In this document: positions 14,298-27,879 of the stretch, in pieces
Position numbering within the stretch: the stretch's first letter is position 1
Layout: every line of letters starts with the position of its first letter
Assembly (NCBI GenBank): GCA_947650365.1
Contig: OX393550.1
Span: forward strand, 53,952,879-54,016,878
Direction: 5' to 3'
Length of the DNA stretch: 64,000 bases
Source of the DNA: Chamaelirium japonicum
Lineage: Eukaryota > Streptophyta > Magnoliopsida > Liliales > Melanthiaceae
Notes under the pieces: model-generated
The model's input: only the letters and a program-made list of their open reading frames with translations
Told to the model about the DNA's origin: nothing
Database searches by the model: none
Position numbers and translations under genes: made by a program

Positions 14298-14327
14298 ATT
14301 CGAATGGATCTTGCGATCCATTCGAAT
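14298..14327 (+). repeat. 30-nt hairpin element (TTGC loop)
   Basis: Perfect arms with loop TTGC instead of ATGC. Counterpart in the second 4.4-kb copy is the doubled pair at 18647/18720. Confidence 0.9.
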
Positions 14328-15799
14328 TCATTTCCACGATCCATTCTAATTCATTCATACGATCCATTCTAATTCATTCATACAATGCATTTTAATTCGT
14401 TCATACGATCCATTCTAATTCATTTGCACGAATATATCCATTCTAATTCATTCGTACGATCCATTCTAATTCCTTCGTACGATCCATTCTAATTTATTTG
14501 TACGATCTATTCTAATTCATTCGTACGATCCATTCTAATTCATTCGTACGATTCATTCTAATTCCTTCGTACGATCCATTCTAATTCATTCGTACGATCC
14601 ATTCTAATTCATTCGTACGATCCATTCTAATTCATTAATATGATCCATTCTAATTCATTCGTACGATCCATTCTAATTCATATGCACAAAGGTATCCATT
14701 CTAATCCATTCGTAGGATCCATTCTAATCCATTCGTACGATCCATTCTAATTCATTCGTACGATCCATTCTAATTCATTCGCTCGAATGTATCCATTCTA
14801 ATCCATTCGTACGATCCATTCTAATCCATTCGTACAATCCATTCTAATTCATTCGCATGAATGTAACCATTCTAATTCATTCATTTGATCCATTCTAATT
14901 CATTCGTACGATCCATTCTAATTCATTCGTCCGATCCATTCTAATTCATTCGCACGAATGTATCCATTCTAATTCATTCATACGATCCATTCTAATTTAT
15001 TTATACGATCCATTCTAATTCATTCGCACAAATGTATCCATTCTAAATCAATCGTACGATCCATTCTAATTCATTCGCACGATCCATTCTAATTCATTCG
15101 TACGATCCATTCTAATTCTTTCACACGATCCATTCTAATTCATTCGTACGATCCATTCTAATACATTCATACGATCCATTCTAATTCATTTGCACGAATA
15201 TATCCATTCTAATTCATTCGTACGATCCATTCTAATTCCTTCGTACGATCCATTCTAATTCATTCGTACGATCTATTCTAATTCATTCGTACGATCCATT
15301 CTAATTCATTCGCACGATCCATTCTAATTCCTTCGTACGATCCACTATAATTCATTCGTACGATCCATTCTAATTCATTCATACAATCCATTCTAATTCT
15401 TTCACACGACCTATTCTAATTCATTCGTAGGATCCATTCTAATTCATTCGTACAATCTATTCTATTTCATTCGTACGATCCATTCTTACTCATTCGTATG
15501 ATCCATTCTAATTCATTTACACGAATATATCCATTCTAATTCATTCATACGATCCTTTCTAATTCCTTCGTATGATCCATTCTAATTAATTCGTACGATC
15601 TATTCTAATTCATTCGCACGATCCATTCTAATTCATTCGTACGATCCATTCTAATTCTTTCACACGATCCATTCTAATTCATTCGTACGATCCATTCTAA
15701 TTCATTCGTGCAATCCATTATTCTATTTCATTCGTACGATCCATTCTTACTCATTCGTACGATCCATTCTAATTCATTCTCACGAATGTATCCATTCGT

Positions 15800-16721
15800 A
15801 TGAATGAATTAGAATAGATTGTACGAATGAATTAGAATGGATCGTACGAATGAATTAGAATGGATCGTACGAAGGAATTAGAATGGATCGTACGAATGAA
15901 TTAGAATGGATCGTACGAATGAATTAGAATGGATCGTACGAAGGAATTAGAATGGATCGTACGAATGAATTAGAATGGATATATTCGTGCAAATGAATTA
16001 GAATGGATCGTATGAATGTATTAGAATGGATCGTATGAGTGAATTAGAATGGATCGTACGAATGAATTAGAATGGATTGTATGAATCAATTAGAATGGAT
16101 CGTACGAATGAATTAGAATGGATCATATGAATTAATTAGAATGGATCATACGAATGAATTAGAATGGATCGTACGAATGAATTAGAATGGATCGTACGAA
16201 TGAATTAGAATGGATACATTCGTGCGAATGAATTAGAATGGATTGTGCGAATGAATAAGAACAGATCGTGCGAATTAATTAGAATGGATCGTATGAATGA
16301 ATTAGAATGGATCGTACGAATGAATTAGAATGGATCGTACGAATGAATTAGAATGGATCGTACGAATGAATTAGAATGGATACATTCGTACGAATGAATT
16401 AGAATAGATACATTCGTACGAATGAATTAGAATGGATCCTATGAATGAATTAGAATGGATCGTGCGATTGAATTAGAATGGATCGTACGAATGAATTAGA
16501 ATGGATCGTGCTAATGAATTAGAATTGATCGAACGAATGAATTAGCATGGATCGTGCTAATGAATTAGAATGGATCATGTGAATGAATTAGAATGGATCC
16601 TACGAATGAATTAGAATGGATCGTGTGAAAGAATTAGAATGGATTGTATGAATGAATTAGAATGGATCGTATGAATGAATTAGAATGGATCGTGCGAATG
16701 AATTCGAATGGATCATACGAA
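15800..16721 (-). repeat. Satellite block 16, inverted
   Basis: Inverted part of the first 4.4-kb copy, with a reversed dyad module near 16505-16570. Exits at GAATTC 16719-16724 (J1, form a). Confidence 0.93.
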
Positions 16722-17222
16722 TTCATTCTAATTCATTAATACAATCCATTCTAATTCTTTCACACGATCCATTCTAATTCATTCGTACGTTCCATTCTAA
16801 TTCATTAGCACGATCCATGCTAATTCATTCGTTCGATTAATTCTAATTCATTAGCACGATCCATTCTAATTTATTCGCACGATCCATTCTAATTCATTCA
16901 TAGGATCCATTCTAATTCATTCATACGATCTATTCTTATTCTTTCGCACGAATGTATCCATTCTAATTCATTCGCACAAATGTATCCATTCTAATTCATT
17001 CGTACGATCCATTCTAATTCATTCGTACGATCTATTCTAATTCATTCGTAAGATCCATTCTAATTCTTTCACACGATCCATTCTAATTCATTCGTACGAT
17101 CCTATCTAATTCATTCATACGATCCATTCTAATTCATTCATACGATCCATTCTAATTCATTCCTACAATCTATTCTAATTCATTCGCCCGATCCATTCTA
17201 ATTCATTCATACGATCCATTCT

Positions 17223-17252
17223 ATTCGAATGGATCATGCGATCCATTCGAAT
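17223..17252 (+). repeat. 30-nt hairpin element
   Basis: Perfect arms, ATGC loop; partner of 12828. Confidence 0.9.
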
Positions 17253-18646
17253 TCATTCGCACGATCCATTCTAATTCATTCATACGATCCATTCTAATTC
17301 ATTCATACAATGCATTCTAATTCATTCATACGATCCATTCTAATTCATTTGCACGAATATATCCATTCTAATTCATTCGTACGATCCATTCTAATTCCTT
17401 TGTATAATCCAATCTAATTCATTCGTACGATCTATTCTAATTCATTCGTACGATCCATTCTAATTCATTCGTACGATCCATTCTAATTCCTTCGTACGAT
17501 CCATTCTAATTCATTCGTACGATCCATTCTAATTCATTCGTACGATCCATTCTAATTCATTAATATGATCCATTCAAATTCATTCGTACGATCCATTCTA
17601 ATTCATAAGCACAAAGGTATCCATTCTAATCCATTCGTAGGATTCATTCTAATTCATTCGTACGATCCATTCTAATTCATTCGTACGATACATTCTAATT
17701 CATTCGCTCGAATGTATCCATTCTAATCCATTCGTATGATCCATTCTAATCCATTCGTACGATCTATTCTAATTCATTCGCATGAATGTAACCATTCTAA
17801 TTCATTCATTTGATCCATTCTAATTCATTCGTACGATCCATTCTAATTCATTCGTCCGATCCATTCTAATTCATTCGCACGAATGTATCCATTCTAATTC
17901 ATTCATACGATCCATTCTAATTCATTTGTATGATCCATTCTAATCCATTCGCACAAATGTATCCATTCTAATCCATTCGTACGATCTATTCTAATCCATT
18001 CGTACGATCCATTCTAATTCATTCGTACGATCCATTCTAATTCATTCGCACGAATGTATCCATTCTAGTTCATTCGTACGATCCATTCTAATTCATTCGT
18101 ACGATCCATTCTAATTCATTCGCACGATCCATTCTAATTCATTCGTACGATCCATTCTAATTCATTCATACAATCCATTCTAATTCATTCGTACGATCCA
18201 TTCTAATTCATTCATACAATCCATTCTAATTCATTCGTACGATCCATTCTAATTCACTCATACGATCCATTCTAATACATTCATACGATCCATTCTAATT
18301 CATTTGCACGAATATATCCATTCTAATTCATTTGTATGATCCATTCTAATTCCTTCGTACGATCCATTCTAATTCATTCGTACGATCTATTCTAATTCAT
18401 TCGTATGATCCATTCTAATTCATTCGCACGATCCATTCTAATTCATTCGTATGATCCATTCTAATTCATTCGTACGATCCATTCTAATTCATTCGTACGA
18501 TCCATTCTAATTCATTCGCACGATCCATTCTAATTCATTTATACGATCCATTCTAATTCATTCATACGATCCATTCTAATTCATTCCTACAATCCATTCT
18601 AATTCCTTCACCCGATCCATTCTAATTCATTCATACGATCCATTCT

Positions 18647-18676
18647 ATTCGAATGGATCATGCGATCCATTCGAAT
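18647..18676 (+). repeat. 30-nt hairpin element, first of a tandem pair
   Basis: Perfect arms, ATGC loop. A second copy starts 73 bp later. Confidence 0.9.
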
Positions 18677-18719
18677 TCATTTGCACGATCCATTCTAATT
18701 CATTCATACGATCCATTCT

Positions 18720-18749
18720 ATTCGAATGGATCATGCGATCCATTCGAAT
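18720..18749 (+). repeat. 30-nt hairpin element, second of a tandem pair
   Basis: Duplicate of 18647-18676 together with 43 bp of flank. The first 4.4-kb copy has only one hairpin here. Confidence 0.9.
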
Positions 18750-20221
18750 TCATTTGCACGATCCATTCTAATTCATTCATACGATCCATTCTAATTCATT
18801 CATACAATGCATTTTAATTCGTTCATACGATCCATTCTAATTCATTTGCACGAATATATCCATTCTAATTCATTCGTACGATCCATTCTAATTCCTTCGT
18901 ACGATCCATTCTAATTCATTTGTACGATCTATTCTAATTCATTCGTACGATCCATTCTAATTCATTCGTACGATCCATTCTAATTCCTTCGTACGATCCA
19001 TTCTAATTCATTCGTACGATCTATTCTAATTCATTCGTACGATCCATTCTAATTCATTAATATGATCCATTCTAATTCATTCGTACGATCCATTCTAATT
19101 CATATGCACAAAGGTATCGATTCTAATCCATTCGTAGGATCCATTCTAATCCATTCATACGATCCATTCTAATTCATTCGTACGATCCATTCTAATTCAT
19201 TCGCACGAATGTATCCATTCTAATCCATTCGTACGATCCATTCTAATCCATTCGTACAATCCATTCTAATTCATTCGCATGAATGTAACCATTCTAATTC
19301 ATTCATTTGATCCATTCTAATTCATTCGTACGATCCATTCTAATTCATTCGTCCGATCCATTCTAATTCATTCGCACGAATGTATCCATTCTAATTCATT
19401 CATACGATCCATTCTAATTTATTTGTACGATCCATTATAATTAATTCGCACAAATGTATCCATTCTAATTCATTCGTACGATCCATTCTAATTCATTCGC
19501 ACGATCCATTCTAATTCATTCGTACGATCCATTCTAATTCTTTCACACGATCCATTCTAATTCATTCGTACGATCCATTCTAATACATTCATACGATCCA
19601 TTCTAATTCATTTGCACGAATATATCCATTCTAATTCATTCGTACGATCCATTCTAATTCCTTCGTACGATCCATTCTAATTCATTCGTACGATCTATTC
19701 TAATTCATTCGTACGATCCATTCTAATTCATTCGCACGATCCATTCTAATTCCTTCGTACGATCCATTATAATTCATTCGTACGATCCATTCTAATTCAT
19801 TCATACAATCCATTCTAATTCTTTCACACGATCTATTCTAATTCATTCGTAGGATCCATTCTAATTCATTCGTACAATCTATTCTATTTCATTCGTACGA
19901 TCCATTCTTACTCATTCGTAAGATACATTCTAATTCATTTGCACGAATATATCCATTCTAATTCATTCGTACGATCCATTCTAATTCCTTCGTACGATCC
20001 ATTCTAATTAATTCGTACGATCTATTCTAATTCATTCGCACGATCCATTCTAATTCATTCGTACGATCCATTCTAATTCTTTCACACGATCCATTCTAAT
20101 TCATTCGTACGATCCATTCTAATTCATTCGTGCAATCCATTATTCTATTTCATTCGTACGATCCATTCTTACTCATTCGTACGATCCATTCTAATTCATT
20201 CACACGAATGTATCCATTCGT

Positions 20222-23200
20222 ACGAATGAATTAGAATGGATTGTACGAATGAATTAGAATGGATCGTACGAATGAATTAGAATGGATCGTACGAAGGAAT
20301 TAGAATGGATCGTACGAATGAATTAGAATGGATCGTACGAAGGAATTAGAATGGATCGTACGAATGAATTAGAATGGATATATTCGTGCAAATGAATTAG
20401 AATGGATCGTATGAATGTATTAGAATGGATCGTATGAGTGAATTAGAATGGATCGTACGAATGAATTAGAATGGATTGTATGAATCAATTAGAATGGATC
20501 GTACGAATGAATTAGAATGGATCATACGAATTAATTAGAATGGATGATACGAATGAATTATAATGGATCATACGAATGAATTAGAATGGATCGTACGAAT
20601 GAATTAGAATGGATACATTCGTGCGAATGAATTAGAATAGATTGTGCGAATGAATAAGAACAGATCGTGCGAATTAATTAGAATGGATCGTACGAATGAA
20701 TTAGAATGGTTCGTACGAATGAATTATAATGGATACATTTGCGCGAATGAATTAGAATGGATCGTACGAATGAATTAGAATGGATCGTATGAATGAATTA
20801 TAATGGATCGTACGAATGAATTAGAATGGATCGTGCGAATGAATTAGAATGGATCGTACGAATGAATTAGAATGGATCGTGTGAAAGAATTAGAATGGAT
20901 CGTACGAATGAATTAGAATGGATCGTGCGAATAAATTAGAATGGATCGTACGAATGAATTAGAATGGGTACATTTGTGCGAATGAATTAGAATGGATCGT
21001 ACGAATGAATTAGAATGGATAGTATGAATGAATTAGAATGGATCGTACGAATGAATTAGAATGGATCGTGCGAATGAATTAGAATGGATCGTACGAATGA
21101 ATTAGAATGGATCATACGAATGAACTAGAATGGATACATTCGTGCGAATGAATTAGAATGGATCGTACGAATGAATTAGAATGGATCATACGAATGAATT
21201 AGAATGGATCTTACGAATGAATTAGAATGGATCGTACGAATGAATTAGAATGGATCTTACGAATGAATTCGAATAGATCGTACGAATAAATTAGATTGAA
21301 TCGTATGAATGGTTTAGAATGGATACATTCGTGCGAATGAATTAGAATGGATCGGATGAATGAATTAGAATGGATCGTACGAATGAATTAGAATGGATCA
21401 AATGAATGAATTAGAATGGTTACATTCATCCGAATGAATTAGAATAGATCATACGAATGAATTAGAATGGATCGTACGAATGAATTAGAATGGATCATAT
21501 TAATGAAATAGAATGGATCGTACGAATGAATTAAATGGATACATTCGTGCGAATAAATTAGAATGGATTGTATGAATGAATTAGAATGGATCGTACGAAT
21601 GAATTAGAATGGATCGTATGAATGAATTAGAATAGATTGCGCGAATGAATTAGAATGGATCTTACGAATGAATTAGAATGGATCGTATGAAGGAATTAGA
21701 ATGGATCGTACGAATGAATTAGAATGGATCGTACGAAGGAATTAGAACGGATCGTACGAATGAATTAGAATGGATCGTACAATTGAATTAGAATGGATCA
21801 TACGAATGAGTAAGAATGGATCGTATGAATGAATTAGATTGGATCGTACGATATATTCTAATTCATTAGCATGGATCATGCTAATGAATTAGAATGGAAT
21901 ATACGAATGAATTAGAATGGATCGTAGAATGGATCGTACGAATGAATTAGAATGAATTTGAATGGATCGAACGAATGAATTATAATAGATCATAGGAATA
22001 AATTAGAATGGATCGTGCAAATGAATTAGAATGGATACATTCGTGCGAATGAATTAGAATGGATCGTGCGAATGAATTAGAATGGATCGTACGAATGAAT
22101 TAGAATGGATATATTTGAACGAATAAATTAGAATGGATCATATGAATGAATTAGAATGGATCGTACGAATGAATTAGAATGGATAGTGCGAATGAATTAG
22201 AATCGATCGTACGAATGAATTAGAATGGATCGTACGAATGAATTAGAATGGATCATACGAATGAGTAAAAATGGATCGTACGAATGAATTAGAATGGATC
22301 GTACGAATGAATTAGAATGGATCGTACGAATAAATTAGAATGGATACATTCATCAGAATGAATTAGAATGGATCATACGAATGAGTAAGAATGGATCGTA
22401 CGAATGAAATAGAATAGATTGTACGAATGAATTAGAATGGATACATTCGTGCGAATGAATTATAATGGATCGTGCACGAATGAGTAAGAATAAATTAGAA
22501 TGGATCATACGAATGAATTAGAGTGGATCGTACGAATTATATAGAATGGATATATTCATGCAAATGAATTAGAATGGATTAGAATGGATCGTACGAATGG
22601 ATTAGAATGGATACATTCGAGCGAATGAATTAGAATGGATGGTACGAATGAATTAGAATGGATCGTACGAATAAATTAGAATGGATACATTCGTCCGAAT
22701 GAATTAGAATGGATCATACGAATGAGTAAGAATGGATCGTACGAATGAAATAGAATAGATTGTATGAATGAATTAGAATGGATCCTACGAATGAATTAGA
22801 ATGGATCGTGTGAATGAATTAGAATGGTTACATTCATGCGAATGAATTAGAATGGATCGTACGAATGGATTAGAATGGATCGTACGAATGGATTAGAATG
22901 GATACATTCGAGCGAATGAATTAGAGTGGATCGTACGAATGAATTGGAATGGATCGTACGAATGAATTAGAATGCATCGTACGAAAGAATTAGAATGGAT
23001 ATATTCGTGCGAATGAATTAGAATGGATCGTACGAATGAATTAGACTGGATCGTACGAATGAATTTGAATAGATACATTTGTGCGAATGAATCTAAATGG
23101 ATTGTATGAATGAATTACAATGGATCGTACGAATGAATTAGAATGGATCGTACGAATGAATTAGAATGGATCAAATGAATGAATTCGAATGGTTACATTC

Positions 23201-23377
23201 ATGCGAATGAATTAGAATGGATCGTACGAATGGATTAGAATGGATCGTATGAGTGAATTAGAATGGATACGAATGAATTAGAATGGATCGTATGAAGGAA
23301 TTAGAATGGATCATACGAATGAAATAGAATGGATCGTACGAATGAAATAGAATAGATCGTACGAAGGAATTAGAATG
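20222..23377 (-). repeat. Satellite block 18, inverted, long
   Basis: Opens as the partner of block 16 up to about 20.68 kb, then diverges. Holds the single-unit flip hairpin at 21855-21895 and a third copy of the 6.1/10.2-kb segment at about 22969-23120. Exits at GAATGCATTC 23373-23382 (J6, form a). Confidence 0.92.
21855..21895. repeat. 41-nt hairpin from a single flipped unit, perfect
   Basis: Two perfect 19-nt arms around GAT (left arm ends TTAGCATG, right arm starts CATGCTAA). Same element as 4035-4075, with the same flanks: GGATCGTACGAT before and GGAATATACG after. Confidence 0.9.
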
Positions 23378-23648
23378 CATTCGTATGATCCATTCTAATT
23401 CATTCGGACGAATGTATCCATTCTAATTTATTCGTACGATCCATTCTAATTCATTCGTACGATCCATTCTTACTCATTCGTATGATCCATTCTAATTCAT
23501 TCGTACGATCTATTCTAATTCATTCGCACGAATGTATCCATTCCATTCGTATGATCCATTCATACGATCCATTCTAATTCATTCATACAATCCATTCTAA
23601 TTCTTTCACACGATCCATTCTAATTCATTCGTACGATCCATTCTAATT
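23378..23648 (+). repeat. Satellite block 19, forward, short
   Basis: Includes a collapsed stretch near 23535-23570 where units lost their TAATT part. Exits at a dyad, ATTCTAAT-TC-ATTAGAAT, 23640-23657. Confidence 0.9.
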
Positions 23649-23988
23649 CATTAGAATGGATCGTACGAATGAATTAGAATGGATCGTACGAATGAATTAG
23701 AATGGATCGTACGAATGAAATAGAATGGATCGTGTAAAAGAATTAGAATGGATTGTATGAATGAATTAGAATGGATCGTATGAATGGATCGTACGAATGG
23801 AATGGATACATTCGTGCGAATGAATTAGAATGGATCGTACGAATGAATTTGAATGGATCATACGAATGAGTAAGAATGGATCGTACGAATGAATTAGAAT
23901 GGATCGTACGAATGAATTAGAATGGATCGTACGAATAAATTAGAATGGATACATTTGTCCGAATGAATTCGAATGGATCATAGGAATG
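23649..23988 (-). repeat. Satellite block 20, inverted, short
   Basis: Contains a shortened unit near 23785-23805. Exits at GAATGCATTC 23984-23993 (J6, form b), the mirror image of the boundary at 23373. Confidence 0.9.
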
Positions 23989-24507
23989 CATTCTAATTCC
24001 TTCGTACGATCCATTCTAATTCCTTCGTACATACAATCCATTCTAATTCTTTCACACGATCCATTCTAATTCATTCGTAGGATCCATTCTAATTCATTCG
24101 TACAATCTATTCTATTTCATTCGTAGGATCCATTCTTACTCATTCGTATGATCCATTCTAATTCATTCGCACGAATGTATCCAATGTAATTCATTCGTAC
24201 GAATCCATTCTAATTCATTCGTACAATCCATTCTATTTCATTCGTACGATCCATTCTTACTCATTCGTACGATCCATTCTAATTCATTCGTACGATCCAT
24301 TCTAATTCATTCGCACTATCCATTCTAATTCATTCGCACGATCCATTCTTACTCATTCGTATGATCCATTCTAATTTATTCGCACGAATGTATCCATTCT
24401 AATTCATTCGTACGTCTAATTCATTCGTACGGTCCATTCTAATTCATTCGCACAATCCATTCTATTTCATTCGTACGATCCATTCTTACTCATTCGTATG
24501 ATCCATT
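23989..24507 (+). repeat. Satellite block 21, forward
   Basis: Several TATTTC/TTACTC pairs, and a deletion variant CGTACGTCTAATTC near 24408 shared with block 41 (near 44255). Exits at ATCCATTATGGAT 24501-24513 (J3, form a). Confidence 0.91.
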
Positions 24508-25182
24508 ATGGATACATTCGTGCGAATGAATTAGAATGGATCATACGAATGAGTAAGAATGGATCGTACGAATGAAATAGAATGGATTGTGCAAATGAAT
24601 TAGAATGGATCGTACGAATGAATTAGAATGGATCGTGTGAAAGAATTAGAATGGATTGTATGAATGAATTAGAATAGAGCGTATGAATGAATTAGAATGG
24701 ATCGTACGAATGAATTAGAATGGATACATTCGCGAATGAATTAGAATGGATCGTACGAATGAATTAGAATGGATCGTACGAATGAATTAGAATGGATCTT
24801 GCGAATGAATTAGAATGGATCGTATGAATGAATTAGAATGGATCGTACGAATGAATTAGAATGGATACATTTGTGCGAATGAATTAGAATGGATCGTACG
24901 AATGAATTAGAATGGATCGTATGAATGAATTAGAATGGATCGTACGAATGAATTCGAATGGATCGTACGAAGGAATTAGAATGGATCGTACGAATGAATT
25001 AGAATGGATATATTCGTGCAAATGAATTAGAATGGATCGTATGAATGTATTAGAATGGATCGTATGAGTGAATTAGAATGGATCGGGCGAATGAATTAGA
25101 ATGGATTGTATGAATGAATTAGAATGGATCATACGAATGAATTAGAATGGATCGTACGAATGAATTCGAATGGATCGTACAA
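24508..25182 (-). repeat. Satellite block 22, inverted
   Basis: Starts with the mirror of the end of block 21. Exits at AAATTC 25181-25186, a decayed GAATTC (J1, form a). Confidence 0.91.
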
Positions 25183-25871
25183 ATTCATTCTAATTCATTC
25201 ATACAATCCATTCTAATTCTTTCACATGATCTATTCTAATTCATTCGTAGGATCCATTCTAATTCATTCGTACAATCCATTCTATTTCATTTGTATGATC
25301 CATTCTTACTCATTCGTATGCTCCATTCTAATTCATTCGTGCGATCCATTCTAATTCATTTGTACGATCTATTTTAATTTATTCGCACGAATGTATCCAT
25401 TCTAATTCATTCGTACGATCCATTCTAATTCATTCGCACAATCTATTCTAATTCATTCATACGAACCATTCTAATTCATTCGGACGAATGTATCCATTCT
25501 AATTCATTCATACGATCCATTCTACTTCATTCGTACTATCCGTTCTAATTCACTCATACGATCCATTCTAATTCATTCATACGATCCATTCTAATTCATT
25601 CTATTTCATTCGTACAATCTATTCTATTTCATTCGTACGATCCATTCTTACTCATTCGTATGATCCATTCTAATTCATTCGGACGAATGTATCCATTCTA
25701 ATTTATTCGTACGATCCATTCTAATTCATTCGTACGATCCATTCTTACTCATTCGTGTGATCCATTCTAATTCCTTCGTACGATCCATTCTAATTCCTTC
25801 GTACGATCTATTCTAATTCATTCGCACGATCCATTCTAATTCTTTCATACAATCCATTCTAATTCTTTCGT
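25183..25871 (+). repeat. Satellite block 23, forward
   Basis: Cassette near 25610-25707. Exits at TTCGTGCGAA 25867-25876, an imperfect palindrome. Confidence 0.9.
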
Positions 25872-26635
25872 GCGAATGAATTAGAATGGATACCTTTGTG
25901 CATATGAATTAGAATGGATCGTACGAATGAATTAGAATGGATACCTTTGTGCATATGAATTAGAATGGATCGTACGAATGAATTAGAATGGATCATATTA
26001 ATGAATTAGAATGGATCATACGAATGAATTAGAATGGATACATTCATGCGAATGAATTAGAATGGATCGTGCGAATCAATTAGACTGGATCATGCGAATG
26101 AATAAGAATAGATCATACGAATGAATTAGAATGGATCGTACGAATTAATTAGAATGGATACATTCGTGCGAATGAATTAGAATGGATTGTATGAATGAAT
26201 TAGAATGGATCGTACGAATGAATTAGAATGGATCACACGAATTAATTAGAATGGATCATACGAATGAATTAGAATGGATCGTACGAATGAATTAGAATGG
26301 ATCGTACGAATGAACTAGAATGGATCGTACGAATGAAATAGAATAGATTGTACGAATGATTAGAATGGATTCATACGAATGAATTAGAATGGATACATTC
26401 GAGCGAATGAATTAGAATGGATACATTCATGCGAAAGAATTAGAATAGATCGTATGAATGAATTAGAATGGATCCTATGAATGAATTAGAATGGATTGTG
26501 CGAATGAATTAGAATGGATCGTACGAATGAATTAGAATGGATCGTGCTAATGAATTAGAATTGATCGAACGAATGAATTAGCATGGATCGTGCTAATGAA
26601 TTAGAATGGATCGTACGAATGAATTAGAATGGATC
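25872..26635 (-). repeat. Satellite block 24, inverted
   Basis: Two reversed ATATGCACAAAGG markers, 25888-25905 and 25939-25956, 51 bp apart, so a two-unit local duplication. Reversed dyad module near 26550-26610. Exits at GGATCATTCATACG without a palindrome. Confidence 0.9.
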
Positions 26636-27045
26636 ATTCATACGATCCATTCTATTCGAATGGATCATGCGATCCATTCGAATTCATTCGCACGATCCAT
26701 TCTAATTCATTCATACGATCCATTCTAATTCATTCATACAATCCATTCTAATTCTTTCACACGATCCATTCTAATTCATTCGTAGGATCCATTCTAATTC
26801 ATTCATACAATCTATTCTATTTCATTCGTACGATCCATTCTTACTCATTCGTATGATCCATTCTAATTCATTCGGATGAATGTATCCATTCAAATTTATT
26901 CGTACGATCCATTCTAATTCATTCGTACGATCCATTCTAATTCATTCGTACGATCCATTCTAATTCATTCGTACGATCCATTCTAATTCATTCGCACAAT
27001 CTATTCTAATTCATTCGTACGATCCATTCAAATTCATTCGTACGA
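26636..27045 (+). repeat. Satellite block 25, forward
   Basis: Begins just before the hairpin at 26654-26683; cassette near 26805-26900. Ends in the 50-bp palindrome 27021-27070 (J4, form b). Confidence 0.92.
26654..26683 (+). repeat. 30-nt hairpin element near a block edge
   Basis: Perfect arms, ATGC loop, about 18 bp after an inverted-to-forward switch. Confidence 0.9.
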
Positions 27046-27070
27046 TCGTACGAATGAATTAGAATGGATC
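27021..27070. repeat. 50-bp near-perfect palindrome at a block boundary
   Basis: The inner 30 bp (27031-27060) are perfectly palindromic around CGATCG. The outer 10 bp on each side match except for one pair. Confidence 0.92.
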
Positions 27071-27451
27071 ATACGGAATGAATTAGAATGGATTGTATGA
27101 ATGAATTAGAATGGATACATTCGTGCGAATGAATTAGAATGGATCATACGAATGAGTAAGAATGGATCGTACGAATAAAATAGAATGGATTGTACGAATG
27201 AATTAGAATGGATTGTACAAATGAATTAGAATGGATCGTACGAATGAATTAGAATGGATCATACGAATGAGTAAGAATGGATCGTACGAATGAAATAGAA
27301 TAGATTGTACGAATGAATTAGAATGGATCCTACGAATGAATTAGAATGGATCGTGTGAAAGAATTAGACTGGATTGTATGAATGAATTAGAGCGGATCGT
27401 ATGAATGAATTAGAATGGATCGTGCGAATGAATTCGAATGGATCGTACGAA
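27046..27451 (-). repeat. Satellite block 26, inverted
   Basis: Has the ATACGGAATG variant near 27072 that marks J4 form b. Exits at GAATTC 27449-27454 (J1, form a). Confidence 0.92.
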
Positions 27452-27879
27452 TTCATTCTAATTGATTCATACAATCCATTCTAATTCTTTCACACGATCC
27501 ATTCTAATTCATTCGTACATTCCATTCTAATTCATTAGCACGATCCATGCTAATTCATTCGTTCGATCAATTCTAATTCATTAGCACGATCCATTCTAAT
27601 TCATTCGTACGATCCATTCTAATTCATTCGCACGATCCATTCTAATTCATTCGTATGATACATTCTAATTCCTTCGTACGATCCATTCTAATTCATTCAT
27701 ACAATCCATTCTAATTCTTTCACACGATCCATTCTAATTCATTCGTACGATCCATTCTAATTCATTCGTACGATCCATTCTAATTCATTCGTGCAATCCA
27801 TTCTATTTCATTCGTACGATCCATTATTACTCATTCGTACGATCCATTCTAATTCATTCACACGAATGTATCCATTCGT
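27452..27879 (+). repeat. Satellite block 27, forward
   Basis: ATTAGCA/TGCTAAT dyad at 27534-27554. Exits at ATTCGTACGAAT 27874-27885 (J2, form a). Confidence 0.92.

Larger units (their letters stand above)
12327..15799 (+). repeat. Satellite block 15, forward, long
   Basis: Forward part of the first 4.4-kb copy. Hairpins at 12828-12857 and 14298-14327. A private variant CCATTATTC at 15715-15723 recurs at 20137-20145. Exits at ATTCGTATGAAT 15794-15805 (J2, form a). Confidence 0.93.
12042..16718. repeat. Higher-order repeat A, copy 1 (about 4.4 kb)
   Basis: GAATTC at 12324 recurs at 16719 (offset 4395) with the same private variants after it (TTAATACAATCC, CGTACGTTCC, TTCGATTAATTC). The unit spans one long forward block and one inverted block. 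Homology to copy 2 also covers about 280 bp before 12324. Confidence 0.85.
16722..20221 (+). repeat. Satellite block 17, forward, long
   Basis: Second copy of block 15 at an offset of 4395 bp, rising to 4422 bp by its end. Hairpins at 17223, 18647 and 18720. Exits at ATTCGTACGAAT 20216-20227 (J2, form a). Confidence 0.93.
16719..20680. repeat. Higher-order repeat A, copy 2 (partial)
   Basis: Follows copy 1 in the same variant order up to AATAAGAACAGATCG near 20650 (seen near 16255 in copy 1). The offset changes from 4395 to 4422 bp, explained by one extra 73-bp hairpin duplication and the loss of two 23-bp units (73 - 46 = 27). Confidence 0.85.

Noticed and set aside
22893..23078. 61-codon open frame on the - strand
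   Set aside because: Same 23-codon satellite pattern in an inverted block; chance absence of stops.
27031..27060. Transposon terminal inverted repeat or att site
   Set aside because: No transposase or unique internal sequence, and no target-site duplication. The palindrome is made entirely of satellite units.
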